Source of the DNA: Chelonoidis abingdonii
Lineage: Eukaryota > Chordata > Testudines > Testudinidae
Length of the DNA stretch: 64,000 nucleotides
NCBI RefSeq assembly: GCF_003597395.2
Contig: NC_133771.1
Span: forward strand, 140,012,999-140,076,998
Direction of reading: 5' to 3'
Under the pieces are notes generated by a model. That model ran no database searches and was not told the DNA's origin. It worked only from the letters and a program-made list of their open reading frames with translations. The position numbers were made by a program, and so were the translations under genes. Positions 23,801 to 55,699 of the stretch are shown one piece after another. Numbering within the stretch: the first letter of the stretch is position 1; each line of letters begins with the position of its first letter.

Positions 23801-25806
23801 ATCAGCATAGCTACTGCGAGGGAAAGACCAACTTGTTCTGTATACAGTTGCTAGCAGGATATGGAACCTTTCACCTCAAGGTTACTGGTTAAAAGTCACT
23901 AGTGACAGTCATTACCATATGATGGCTGTTCAGTAACATGTGGAAAACAAGCTATAGTCCTTCCAGTTCCTAGTGGGTGCTTCTACATCACAATACTTAA
24001 GTTGGCAGTGGTGGTATGAGCATGATTCAGTCTATATGCCAATTTGCTGTCATGCCATAAACACTGACAGGGTAAACCTGCATGATTATTTGTTTATCAA
24101 ATGCAGAGGGGTGGGGAATCTCATACTACTTGTTAGTACTTGTGGAATTGCAACTAATCTTACAAACAGGTCTGAGGGCAACCAAATACACGTTTTTAAA
24201 AATGTAAGTACTAGAGTCAAACATAGGTGCTGAAGGAAGAGTTGTGGTGTAAGTAAATGTGACTGATGGAAAGATATTTATATATAGTCTCCCAGAAGTG
24301 GGGAAAAAAAATTGACTTGTGTAGTGATAGCATTGTAGCCCAAATTAGTTTCCATGCAGTTCTGGGGTTCTCTGAGCACTGTTGTAAATCACTATAGGCC
24401 ACAAGCTCCAAATTATGGAGCTGAAATTTTGCTAAGTTTAGGGCTTAGTTGATCTCCAAGTCAGAATTGGGTTTCTCAGTATATGTGTTCCTTGCCTATT
24501 ACAGTTGTTGTTGCAGAATCTCCTTTCATTATAAGTAGACGTTTTCCTCAGCATATATTCAGTTATGTCTAAACTAGAATGTGCTTCTTCCTCTGATGCT
24601 CCACTCAGGGCTTTTAACAGTTTGAAGCTGAGTTCTATTTCCCTTGATGTTTAGCTAGGTCAGAACTGTTAAATATTTATATACATACTAAATGTCTCTT
24701 TCAACAGATGTCTGAATTTGTTCTATGAATAAAGACTTACTCTGTTTTTATTCTAAAATAAAAACATTTATTATCACAAGTTGCATAAAATCAGATGCAG
24801 CTTTTACAAAAATGTTTGATAGAAAAATAGTTTAAGTACATTGTGTCATATTACAGAAGTAATTCACTATTGCTGTGCCTTCAGATAAAGCTTCAAAGAA
24901 ATGAAAAAAAATTCAATATCTCTGTACCAGACACACACAATGGGAAACCTCTTGTACAAACTAAACTGAAAGTTCTATTATGAAAATATCGCCTTGCCAC
25001 TTTATGGACCAATCCATAACACTACTAGCAGTTTGGAATAATTAAATCCTGAAACAACATACATCAAGTGTTCCACAATCACACTCATTTCTTTGTGCTT
25101 CGAAAGTTGAGACTGCTGCTGCTAAAGCATTAAGAAGCAGTTGCCAAAGAAATATCACACCAAAATCTGAGTGGTATGTATGAAAACTGTACTGTATGTC
25201 ATGAAGGTCACTGAGCTTCATGATTTAGTTTTCCTTTCAGGTTGATGTTGGATGAAAATATTTTTAGGTAGTAGCATGTTATCAATCAGTCTAGTCTACC
25301 AAAGATAATGACGTTAGAATTGATTCAGAAATGAAACCATATTTGATTGACAGTATGATCTGGTAAAACTTAAGTACATAATCAGGTTGCCTGGTTAAGT
25401 TAACTACTTGATTTTTCTTGACAGATTCTATGACTATTCAGAAGGTCAAAGGTTTGCTGTATCGTCTACTTAAAATTCCTGGTTCAGAACTGAAATTGTC
25501 CTATGAAAGTTCTAAAGTAAGTTGCATTTAAAAGGTCAACACTGCATTCTAAAATATTTTAGAATGAAGCAGGTTTCACTTAAAGGCCATCAGTCTTTGC
25601 TATTTTTAGGCCTGATCCAACTCCTTTGGACTTGAAAGTTGGCTAGGGGAAAGAATTTACCTAAGAGTGTGCATTTTAAATCAAAGTCTGATTTTTTTTC
25701 CTCCTTCTTCTAGATGGAAGGCAAAGAAATTGAACTAGAAAATGACCTAAAGCCCTTGCAGTTTTACTCTATAGAAAATGGAGACTCTCTGTTAGTACGG
25801 TGGTAA
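2714..25806 (+). CDS. TBCE: Tubulin-specific chaperone E (3' part, 12 exons)
   Basis: TBCE binds alpha-tubulin and, with cofactors A, C and D and ARL2, assembles and recycles alpha/beta-tubulin dimers in the cytosol. Twelve exons join without a frame break: 2714-2813, 5990-6092, 7429-7505, 7783-7878, 11548-11612, 11693-11757, 19026-19178, 20107-20260, 22278-22346, 23598-23657, 25425-25516 and 25714-25806. Together they are 1127 nt, i.e. two bases of a split codon plus 374 residues and TAA. Every intron is GT-AG. Order: leucine-rich repeats ([29 protein letters not shown]), a cap region, the conserved block around [13 protein letters not shown] and [11 protein letters not shown], then a C-terminal ubiquitin-like domain ending SLLVRW. 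The family is about 525 residues, so roughly the first 150 (CAP-Gly domain) lie left of the window. Introns hold many repeats but the reading frame is intact, so the gene looks functional. Confidence 0.96.
3982..3997. repeat. Poly-C run of 16
   Basis: Sixteen consecutive C in a TBCE intron; a second run of 13 C lies at 5648-5660. Lengths of such runs are often wrong in assemblies. Confidence 0.85.
4237..4592. mobile_element. Tigger/mariner-like MITE
   Basis: The left end CAGTAGGACCTCAG is preceded by TA (4235-4236) and the right end TATTCTACTG is followed by TA (4593-4594), the TA target duplication of Tc1/mariner/pogo elements. The ends are inverted copies of each other. There is no transposase frame in these 356 bp. 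It lies in a TBCE intron. Confidence 0.7.
4741..4842. repeat. Long imperfect hairpin
   Basis: Bases 4741-4781 and 4801-4842 are reverse complements with about five mismatches in 41, around a 19-base loop. It lies in a GC-rich stretch directly right of the Tigger-like MITE and may be the middle of another palindromic element. No coding frame of interest covers it. Confidence 0.7.
5990..6092 (+). CDS. TBCE: TBCE exon, LRR
   Basis: Preceded by TACAG and followed by GTAATG. Reads [18 protein letters not shown] then [15 protein letters not shown], an LRR unit with the consensus Leu spacing. Phase 2 in, phase 0 out. Confidence 0.93.
7429..7505 (+). CDS. TBCE: TBCE exon, LRR
   Basis: Acceptor ATTAG, donor GTATGA. 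Reads [20 protein letters not shown] and on to ITVLE, an LRR unit; ends with AG of an Arg codon. Confidence 0.93.
7783..7878 (+). CDS. TBCE: TBCE exon, LRR
   Basis: Acceptor TTACAG, donor GTAATT. Reads [20 protein letters not shown] then the start of the next repeat, LQLIAYLP; split Arg codons at both borders. Confidence 0.94.
8650..8932. mobile_element. Palindromic MITE (TATGGCTACACTAC type)
   Basis: Begins with ACTATGGCTACACTAC and carries repeated GTCAGCATAGCTATGCC-like words in both directions, closing with the degraded complement near 8905-8932. It is non-coding. It is followed by further short related palindromic repeats up to about 10335. Confidence 0.5.
9097..9999. mobile_element. 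Palindromic MITE split by a hAT insertion
   Basis: The left part starts GGGTATGGGTACACTGCAG at 9098 and the right terminus GTGTAGGTGTACCCTGA follows the hAT element at 9983. Removing 9251/9252-9982 brings the two termini of one palindromic element together. A truncated relative lies at 31409-31530 (GGGTATGGCCACACTGC). The insertion order is therefore MITE first, hAT second. Confidence 0.6.
9251..9982. mobile_element. Non-autonomous hAT (Charlie-like) element
   Basis: The ends GGGGTGGGCAAACTTC and GTAGTTTGCCCACCTC are inverted repeats typical of Charlie-like hATs. They are flanked by GTGTAGGC (9244-9251) and GTGTAGGT (9983-9990), a 7-of-8 match to an 8-bp target duplication. The interior is G-rich on the + strand and has several long chance frames (9269-10088) with no family resemblance. 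It lies in a TBCE intron. Confidence 0.75.
10110..10335. mobile_element. Possible MITE remnant
   Basis: Contains TTAGCTATGTCTCTC and GACATAGCTAGGTTGACCTG words that recur in turtle palindromic MITEs, and ends in GTAGATCAGCCCT. The boundaries are approximate and only one arm is clear. Confidence 0.35.
11548..11612 (+). CDS. TBCE: TBCE exon, LRR
   Basis: Acceptor TTTCAG, donor GTAAGT. Reads [20 protein letters not shown] and continues into a split Gly codon. Only 80 bases separate it from the next exon. Confidence 0.94.
11693..11757 (+). CDS. TBCE: TBCE exon, LRR
   Basis: Acceptor CCTAG, donor GTAAGA. Reads [20 protein letters not shown] ending in Gln at phase 0; the last of the compact LRR exons before a 7.3-kb repeat-rich intron. 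Confidence 0.94.
11951..11976. repeat. (TTTG)n / (TTTA)n microsatellite
   Basis: Five to six TTTG units running into TTTA units. Intronic. Confidence 0.9.
12235..13147 (+). mobile_element. CR1 LINE fragment, 3' part
   Basis: Contains the CR1 3' landmarks on the + strand: GTGTCCAGTTCTGGTGCC, then GGTCAGATGAGATGATTGCA, TCCCTTCTGTCCTTGG and the ending ATCTATGAATG. The reverse-transcriptase remnants are scattered over frames with stops. It is a 5'-truncated, old copy in the TBCE intron. Confidence 0.8.
13743..14677 (+). mobile_element. CR1 LINE fragment, turtle subfamily
   Basis: A 5'-truncated CR1 in + orientation. It includes the segment around [16 protein letters not shown] (CR1 ORF2 C-terminus), the 3' UTR words CTGGAGGATAGGTCCATCA and ACTGGGCTAGATGGACCATT, and ends TATGGCCATTCTTAAG. 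Frames are interrupted. It belongs to the same subfamily as the reversed copy at 20955-21165. Confidence 0.85.
14856..16491. mobile_element. 1.6-kb palindromic hAT-like element
   Basis: Left end TAGGGCTGTCAAGCAATT and right end AATTGACAGCCCTA are inverted repeats. The similarity continues inward so the two halves (roughly 14856-15600 and 15750-16491) are imperfect reverse complements; for example ACAAACAAGTTTGTTTATAT near 15221 faces its complement near 16042. The flanks GAAGGGGT (14848-14855) and GAAGGGAC (16492-16499) agree at 6 of 8, a worn target duplication. The open frames are only shadows. It lies in the TBCE intron before the 19026 exon. Confidence 0.75.
17598..17775. mobile_element. 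Tigger-like MITE, 178 bp
   Basis: CAATAGATGCTTG at the left end and the reverse complement CAGTAGACTTTCA at the right end form related termini. TA lies on both sides (17596-17597 and 17776-17777). No coding capacity. Confidence 0.55.
18163..18436. mobile_element. Palindromic MITE (GGGTATGTCTACA type)
   Basis: TAGGGTATGTCTACA at the left is answered by TGTAGACATACCCGTA at the right. The arms CTGACTCAGGCTCATGGGG and CCCCATGAGCCTGAGTCAG are exact reverse complements within it. It is strongly foldback and non-coding. The same family recurs at 29537-29757. Confidence 0.8.
19026..19178 (+). CDS. TBCE: TBCE exon, end of LRR block
   Basis: Acceptor TTGCAG, donor GTATGT, 51 whole codons. Starts [20 protein letters not shown] and ends [16 protein letters not shown], the last LRR and its cap in TBCE. 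Confidence 0.95.
19735..19917 (-). mobile_element. tRNA-derived SINE with CR1-like tail (Cry I type)
   Basis: Read on the - strand, the head resembles a tRNA gene: box A TAGCTCAGTGG at 19898-19908 and box B GGTTGCGAGTTCAATCC at 19855-19871, spaced as in RNA polymerase III promoters. The tail toward 19735 (GGACCTCAGGAGGTCATCTA and ATCATAGAATGTCAGGG on the + strand) is the CR1 3' end, which lets CR1 machinery mobilise the SINE. This arrangement is known for the Cry I / tortoise Pol III SINEs and is my best clue that the genome is a cryptodiran turtle. Confidence 0.8.
20107..20260 (+). CDS. TBCE: TBCE exon, conserved linker
   Basis: Acceptor ATATAG, donor GTAAGT. Contains [14 protein letters not shown] and [16 protein letters not shown], the most conserved linker of the family. 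Ends with the first base of a Lys codon. Confidence 0.95.
20363..20540. mobile_element. Tigger-like MITE (CGATATAA type)
   Basis: The ends CTACCTCGATATAAT and ATTATATCGGGGTAG are inverted repeats, and related GATATAACACG and AATATAACACGG words lie inside. It is about 178 bp, non-coding, 100 bases after a TBCE exon. Confidence 0.7.
20955..21165 (-). mobile_element. CR1 LINE 3' end, reversed
   Basis: The + strand reads AGAACATGAGAGGGGCCATA, then GTCCATCTAGCTCAGTA, TGGCCAATGCCAGGTGC and CCAGCTTCTGGCA, the complement of a turtle CR1 3' UTR such as the one at 14440-14677. It is a short 5'-truncated copy. Confidence 0.8.
21170..22277. other. TBCE intron, nothing recognised
   Basis: AT-rich intron sequence. 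The - strand frame 21677-22126 (149 codons) shows no signal, motif or splice context and I treat it as chance. Confidence 0.5.
22278..22346 (+). CDS. TBCE: TBCE exon
   Basis: Acceptor TAACAG, donor GTAAGA. Reads [20 protein letters not shown] then LL, leading into the ubiquitin-like domain. Confidence 0.94.
23598..23657 (+). CDS. TBCE: TBCE exon, start of ubiquitin-like domain
   Basis: Acceptor TAAAG, donor GTAAGC. Reads [19 protein letters not shown], the first beta strand of the ubiquitin-like fold. Confidence 0.92.
23724..23754. repeat. (TTTG)n microsatellite
   Basis: Poly-T running into about six GTTT units, 67 bases after the TBCE exon at 23598-23657. Confidence 0.85.
24240..25424. other. 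TBCE intron, nothing recognised
   Basis: AT-rich intron. AATAAA-like words occur near 24727 and 24756 but there is no exon or polyadenylation context on either strand that I can support. Confidence 0.45.
25425..25516 (+). CDS. TBCE: TBCE exon, ubiquitin-like domain
   Basis: Acceptor GACAG, donor GTAAGT. Reads [20 protein letters not shown] and then [10 protein letters not shown], the helix and central strand of the ubiquitin-like fold. Confidence 0.95.
25714..25806 (+). CDS. TBCE: TBCE last coding exon
   Basis: Acceptor TTCTAG. Reads [20 protein letters not shown] and ends LLVRW followed by TAA at 25804-25806, matching the conserved family C-terminus. Confidence 0.96.
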   Translation: MEGKEIELENDLKPLQFYSIENGDSLLVRW

Positions 25807-25966
25807 CTTCTCTTCTGAAGTTGCACCGTGCTGTTAAGCCCAAGCCTACCCCAGGAGATCATCTATAATTTCTACCACTCTTCCTGTACATATTTAACAT
25901 GGATTTCATAAACGGAAGCATCATTTCAAATAGCCCTCTGTCCCTAACTCCTGCATGTATATTTTC

Positions 25967-25972
25967 AATAAA
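25967..25972 (+). terminator. Candidate TBCE polyadenylation signal
   Basis: AATAAA 160 bases downstream of the TBCE stop codon; the first canonical signal after the stop. It would give a short 3' UTR and leave a gap before the opposing B3GALNT2 UTR. Not verified by any transcript. Confidence 0.5.
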
Positions 25973-26402
25973 ACTCACTAAATGACCAGGTACTTTAAAA
26001 GAACTCCTGCAATTATGCACCTCTAACAGATTAGACAGAATATTAGCATGAGGGTTTCTTCGAGTCTTGTGCTGCACTGGTGAGAATTTCTATAGAAGAA
26101 GCAGTTTTAAACAAACCCACACATTTATTTTACTCAGAAGGTGTAATCTAAAATCTCATATGACATTTTCATTTGTAATACCTGCAAGCATAAAGCCACA
26201 AGGACAACTGCTGTTGCACTAGAAAAGGGCCCTTAAGCTCTGTTCTTTGCTAAAGGATTCCTTAATGTAACTCCACACACCTCTCAATATAGAGTGGTAA
26301 GTAAGTTTAGATCAGTATTCTTATCTCTTTGTTGCTATATCCTATTTACACATCTTGAGGGAAAAAAGATCACAATTAAGATTAAGCTGCTGAATTGGAG
26401 GA

Positions 26403-26408
26403 TTTATT
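26403..26408 (-). terminator. Candidate B3GALNT2 polyadenylation signal
   Basis: AATAAA on the - strand, about 620 bases after the B3GALNT2 stop. A second one lies at 26124-26129, about 900 bases after the stop. Which is used cannot be told from sequence. Confidence 0.35.
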
Positions 26409-27025
26409 TAACTTGTCAGCATATTGCACAGCTATGCAGTTTAATGGATATTCTCCATATTATTGGGTGTTGCTCAAAATTTTTACTTTAACTCTATTTT
26501 TCTAGATAGTTCTCAGAGATGCAAATTCCTTGGAATCTGGTTATATCTGTTGTAGTTCAAGATTTGGTATAAGCAAAGTTGGATATCTTGCATCGTAATC
26601 TCATCCAAATCACTAAAACGTATACACAAACTCTATAAATCTTAAAAGCTAACTATCCCAACCCCACATGAGCAAGTACCATTTACATTTTCCCAGTCTT
26701 AGGTTATTTATGCTGGTATGGAACCTTGCACCTGCTGACTCTCATGCATAGCAGTGGTTCTGCACTATTATCCTATGCACATATGAATTACAACTAGTCT
26801 GTTTGAAATAATTACCAGTAGTCCTTTGACAAAACCAAAAGTTTAAGATAGTTTGTTAATTTCCTTTTTTATAAAGTCAAACACCTCCTCTGTAGAAAAA
26901 TGCTACTCTGGACAGTATCAGTCCATTTTTATCAAAATGAATGGGTAAATATTTGTTAATTACAGAGGTGAAATTTCCACTAACCACCACCTTAGTAGTC
27001 CTGATTGTGTATCTCCAAGTCTTCA

Positions 27026-51431
<24,406 letters not shown>

Positions 51432-51633
51432 CTAAAATAATTTGTTTTGATTAACACTAGTAATTTATTTTCATCTTCAACATGCTAATTTCAATGCAAA
51501 GATCTGTCCTTCCATAGTTTGAGCTTTCTGATCACCTTAAAAACATTAGTCACATAGCCTTTTTATAGTGATTTTGTTTATTTGGAGTTTGACAGAAGAA
51601 TAAATATTATTTAAAACTGAACTTGGCTAATAA

Positions 51634-51944
51634 GAAAAGACGGTTACTCATCTTTGTAACTGTTGTTCTTCGAGATGTGTTGCTCATATCCATTCCAAGT
51701 AGGTGTACACGCGCCGCGTGCACGTTCGTCGGAAGAATTTTCCCCTAACAACACCCGGTGGGTCGGCAGGCGCCCCCTGGCATGGCGCCGTTGCGGCACC
51801 GCATATATACCCCTGCCGACCCGCCCCCTCCTCAGTTCCTTCTTGCCGGCTACTCCGACAGTGGGGAAGGAGGGCGGGTGTGGAATGGATATGAGCAGCA
51901 CATCTCGAAGAACAACAGTTACAAAGGTGAGTAACCGTCTTTTC
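51634..51944. repeat. DIRS right ITR plus internal complementary region
   Basis: Bases 51634-51697 and 51881-51944 are reverse complements at 62 of 64 positions, each holding CTTCGAGATGTG and ending in CATATCCATTCCA. The 183 bases between hold a TATATA at 51804-51809 and GC-rich DNA. A partial third copy, TCTTTCGAGATGTGTTTGCT, lies at 51951-51970. The structure fits the DIRS plan in which an internal region complements the outer end of the terminal repeat and templates the circular intermediate. Confidence 0.8.
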
Positions 51945-51999
51945 GGTGTCTTTCGAGATGTGTTTGCTGTCCAAATCGCATTCAAGCAGGTCGGCCCCC

Positions 52000-53290
52000 A
52001 TTCCCAAGCCTTACCTAGGGCGTTGGGTCGGACGTTGGGCAACTGCCGCCGATGCAAAATAGCCAAGCCCAGAGCTGTGTCGGTCCGCTGGAGTTGTGCA
52101 CAAGGCGTAATGGGCAGAGAAGGTGCTGTCACCGAAGACACACGTATGCTGCACGGCATAGCTCATGATCGGCACACGAGCATTAGAAAGCAAATGTATG
52201 AGGCCTGAGCCCTGGTGGAATGTGCAGTCACTCCACCTGGAGTTGAGCCTAATCATACGTCACGCTTCGAATGCACGCCCAGGACCCAGGACGATATTCT
52301 CTGGACGAGACGGGTTGACCTTTTATCCTGTCTGCCACCGGCGACAAAAAGTTGGGGCGTCTTAGGCCGAAAGGTCTGGTGCGGCAATTGACATAGAATG
52401 CTTCAGTGCTTAGTACGTCCAGCGAGTGTAAACTGCTGCTCTCTACGGATGCCGTGAGGTTTAGGAAAAGACCGGGTATGGAACTATGTCTTGGTTGTAT
52501 GTGAAAGGATGAAACCACCTTGGGTAAGGAAGGCGGATGCTCGGGCCGCCGCTGCCACCCTTGTCCTTGTGGAAATCATGTAAGTGGAGTCTTCCACCAT
52601 GAGAGCGCAAAAGCTCCGAAACTCTCCTAGCCAACTCTTGTAATGGGCTAGCAAGGAACGCCACTCTTCCACGATAAGTACAGGAGAGAGCCAGGTTGCA
52701 AGGGTTTCGAACGGAGGGGCCATTAGTCTCGACAGAACCAAACTGAGTCCCAGGAAGGGGCGGGGCAGCGGACTTGGGGGAAAATGGCGCCTCCAGCCAT
52801 TTCTTGAGGAAGCCTCGAGACCATCGGTGAGAAAACAGAGGAGCCTCTTCTCTGGGATTGGCAACGTCGAAATGGCTAGCCAGGTGTACGCGCAGACGGA
52901 TGAGAGTGCGAGGCCCTTGCTTTGATGATCCAGAGTATTTAATATTTACATTGGATGGAGCCTGTGCGGGTTGTCACGTCTGGTGCGCCTGACACCAGCA
53001 CCGGAGAATCCTCTTCCACTTGGCCATGTAGTAGTTCTAGTGTGATGGTTCCTGCTACCAGGAGACTCCGCTACACTGGCGTGGAGCAGAGCAGCTCACG
53101 AGCGACCTCAACCACTCTAGACCACGCCGTCAGGTGGAGGGTTGCAGGGTCGCGATGGAGAAGTATCTGCCGTGGTCCTGTGAGTATCAGGTCCTGCAGA
53201 GACGCAGGGGAACGGGGCTTGCTATCCGTCGGGGTTCCATCAACGTAGTAATCTGTAACCAGTGTTGGCAGTGATTTCGGCCACACTGTG
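52000..53290 (-). pseudogene. DIRS tyrosine recombinase (broken)
   Basis: A tyrosine recombinase inserts the circular cDNA of DIRS elements. Seen on the - strand in several frames: SPASLQDLIL and ATLHLTAW (N-terminal lead-in, about 53.1-53.2 kb), LMVEDSTYM (52.59 kb), then TAHSTRAQASY with the HxxR motif (His codon at 52222-52220, Arg codon at 52213-52211) and FSAHYALC with the candidate nucleophile Tyr at 52109-52107. Frameshifts separate these pieces. The order and spacing of HxxR and Tyr match the catalytic core of the family. Confidence 0.75.
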
Positions 53291-53579
53291 GGCGTATCAA
53301 AATCACTCGCAGCCTGTCCCTGCGAAGCTTTCTACCAGGTAACTTGCTGTGCACTAACGAAAGGGTGGGAAGGCATTACAGCAGGTGGGTCGACCAAGAC
53401 ATGGAGGAAGGCGTCTGGCAGATCGATGCCCGCGGGTCGAGACCGCGAAAGTAGCAGCAACTGGACACTTTCCGGTTGCTGCGGGAGGCGAAAGAGGTCG
53501 ATCTGTGTACACCTGGGGAAAGCCCCACTTCTGGAAGAGGAATGAGCTACGTCACCGTCGAGACGTGCACCACTCTGTG

Positions 53580-53870
53580 GGCTAGAAATGACCTGCTGAG
53601 GCGCGCTGCTCCGCTAACGTGTTCTGGACCCCTGGGAGGAGGATGCCACTAGACTTCCATGAGTCGTGTGCGTATACAGAATTCCCATAACCCTCGATCG
53701 CCCTCCTGACATAAGGGGCAAGGACGAGCGGGTCTCTCCCTGCTTGTTTTATATAGTGCATCGCGGCACAGGGTGTATTGTCCGTGAGCATAAAAACCAC
53801 ACGGCTCGCAGGTGGTAAGAAAGCCTGACAGGTGAGGCGGACTGGCCGTAGCTCTCGGATTGTTTACTAT
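53580..53870 (-). pseudogene. DIRS RNase H fragment
   Basis: Reads LTDNTPCAAMHYIKQAGRD, then in a second frame RPCPLCQEGDRGLWEFCIRT, then LLPGVQNTLAEQ. TDNT with its catalytic Asp and the downstream Leu-Pro-Gly-x-x-Asn block are the RNase H signature of DIRS and related retroelements. At least two frameshifts fall inside it. Confidence 0.75.
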
Positions 53871-54439
53871 TGCAGTGATAGCTCCTGGAGGCGGACCAAA
53901 GGCCTTGTGTCCGCACGTAGCCCCCATGTGAGCCCCCCAGCCCAGGAGATAGATGACACTCCCTGTTGCTCACCGGATATGCTACGAGCTTGCCTGGCGG
54001 TGGAATGGCTATGCCCGCACCGACCAGGAGGGGTTTTCGCACCAGCGGAGGAGTTAAGACGCTGGCGCGGGATGGTGTACAACAACGTCCATGCTGTTCG
54101 TGCGTGGGCGGTAAACGGAGGCTAGCCAGATTTGGATAGGGGTGCGAAGAGCGAGCTTGGCCTGTGCTTTGGTGACAGAAGTGCAGGCACCATGTGAACC
54201 GAGAAGGCTGAGACAGACCGGGCGGCGAGGTGTTTGTCTCGCGGGAGTGCTTGTTAGGGCTTCTTCTATGGCAGTGGACTATTGCCTGGAACCGGCTCAG
54301 AGGGACAGGAGTCTAGTGCGAGCGTTGGAGTCCAGGACAGCCCCAATGAATTCTTCCTTGGTGGGCACGAGATCGGACTTGTCGCAAGTGTGAGTGCGAT
54401 AGAGGCCCAAACACTCGAACAGCTCCATGAGATGGTGCG

Positions 54440-55103
54440 GCTACAGGTTGTGCTGGCGACCTGTGTCTCGGAGGTCCCGCGAACAAGCCAGTCGCTCTAG
54501 GTCAAGCGGAATTCTGACATATGCGCTGGGATGATGGAGAAAGCGGCCACCGCTGCCATACATTTTGCTGAAAACAAAGTCTGGCGCTAGGCAGATGGAA
54601 AAGGCCGAAGGAAGGACTGTGAATGGAAGTGATCGAATCTTACTCACCACAAAGCGCACTAGTGCATGCAGAGTGCGTACTGTGTGCAGTGTGGCGTAAA
54701 TCTACGAGAATGAAAAGTCTACGCGATCCTCTAATGTCGAGAGACAGCGCGAACCAGTCTCCCGAGGATCAGGGTTGGGGCTAATAGTCCAAGAGGAAAC
54801 CATGCAGGGACTTCAAGCTGTTTTTAGAGAAAGCGGTTGAGCCAGCCGCCGAGTCTAGCGTATGCGGCTCGAAGGCTCTCCTTTCGACTTGGTGATTAAG
54901 AATAACGGAAGTAAAGACCCCCTGCCCACTAGAGTTCTTGACGGACCTCCTCTACTGGCTCGAGTTATTCGAGAAGCTCGTGCGGATGTCCTCCTGCCAG
55001 AGGAGAATGCGGTGAGAGGGTCCCTGAAGTGGCGACGGGAGGTGTGCCCGAAAGTAAACTGTGAGCATGGTAACCAACTACTCCACCGTGCGTATAGGGA
55101 CAC
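54440..55103 (-). pseudogene. DIRS reverse transcriptase (broken)
   Basis: The - strand shows FLITKSKGEPSSRIR near 54.87 kb (early RT block) and RFVVSKIRSLPFTVLPSAF with FVFSKMYGSGGRFLHHPSAY at about 54.5-54.66 kb (palm). The region that should hold the YxDD active site, about 54483-54511, is scrambled by small indels and reads PLDLERLAC. It can be recognised but not translated as one protein. Confidence 0.75.
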
Positions 55104-55699
55104 ACGATCGTGGAAGATTAGTCGGTCCAGCGGGGAGGAAGGAAGAAAGCTACGGCGGAAAACCTGTTCCTAAGGAGTCGGGAAGGACTGGTGCTCTGCT
55201 CTCGACCGCACCTTCAAAAGTTTTGCTTTTGGTCCGGTGTGTTTGACGGAACCATTATTCTGCCCCCCTTGAGAACCAGACTGGCGTCTCCAGTTCAACT
55301 CAGCCACTTTCTTCTATAAAGTCTGTATGAGGGCGTGGTGGAGGCGGTAGGCGGCGTTGAGGTTGTGCTCCGCAATAGACCGGCCGGTTGGGGTAGCTCG
55401 CCGGACGTTATGCATCCCGCATCCTAGACACGCTACTGGTTTAATTATACGTGTGTATCACTTTTGTTTCAGGTCTTTTTGTCACTTTAATTTAATTAAT
55501 ATACCCGAGCCTAGGGGTCCATTTTTATCAGAGAGAACGGCCCGGTGGCCTTCACATTGGGCACGCTCTTATGAATTGTGTGTCCCTAGCAAGGTGTCGG
55601 TAGGCACAAGTAGGCCGGAGGAGAACCTGCAACCCATGATCATTTGTTCCGCCATTGTGACTCCTTGATGCCAACGCGTCCTAGTCCGTCTATTTACCG

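Larger units (their letters stand above)
25807..27025. other. Convergent 3' UTR space between TBCE and B3GALNT2
   Basis: The stop codons of the two genes lie 1219 bases apart and face each other. The space must hold both 3' UTRs. The short frames here (25859-26077 -, 26294-26491 +) show no family features. Confidence 0.75.

Noticed and set aside
24720..24800. AATAAA-like signals and T-rich runs suggesting another gene end
   Set aside because: They sit in a TBCE intron with no exon upstream on either strand; likely chance in AT-rich DNA.
54889..54905. Possible bacterial or viral insertion because of the GC-rich 52-58 kb block
   Set aside because: RNase H, RT and recombinase motifs are DIRS-type and the ends are eukaryotic inverted terminal repeats, so no transfer from a microbe is needed to explain it.
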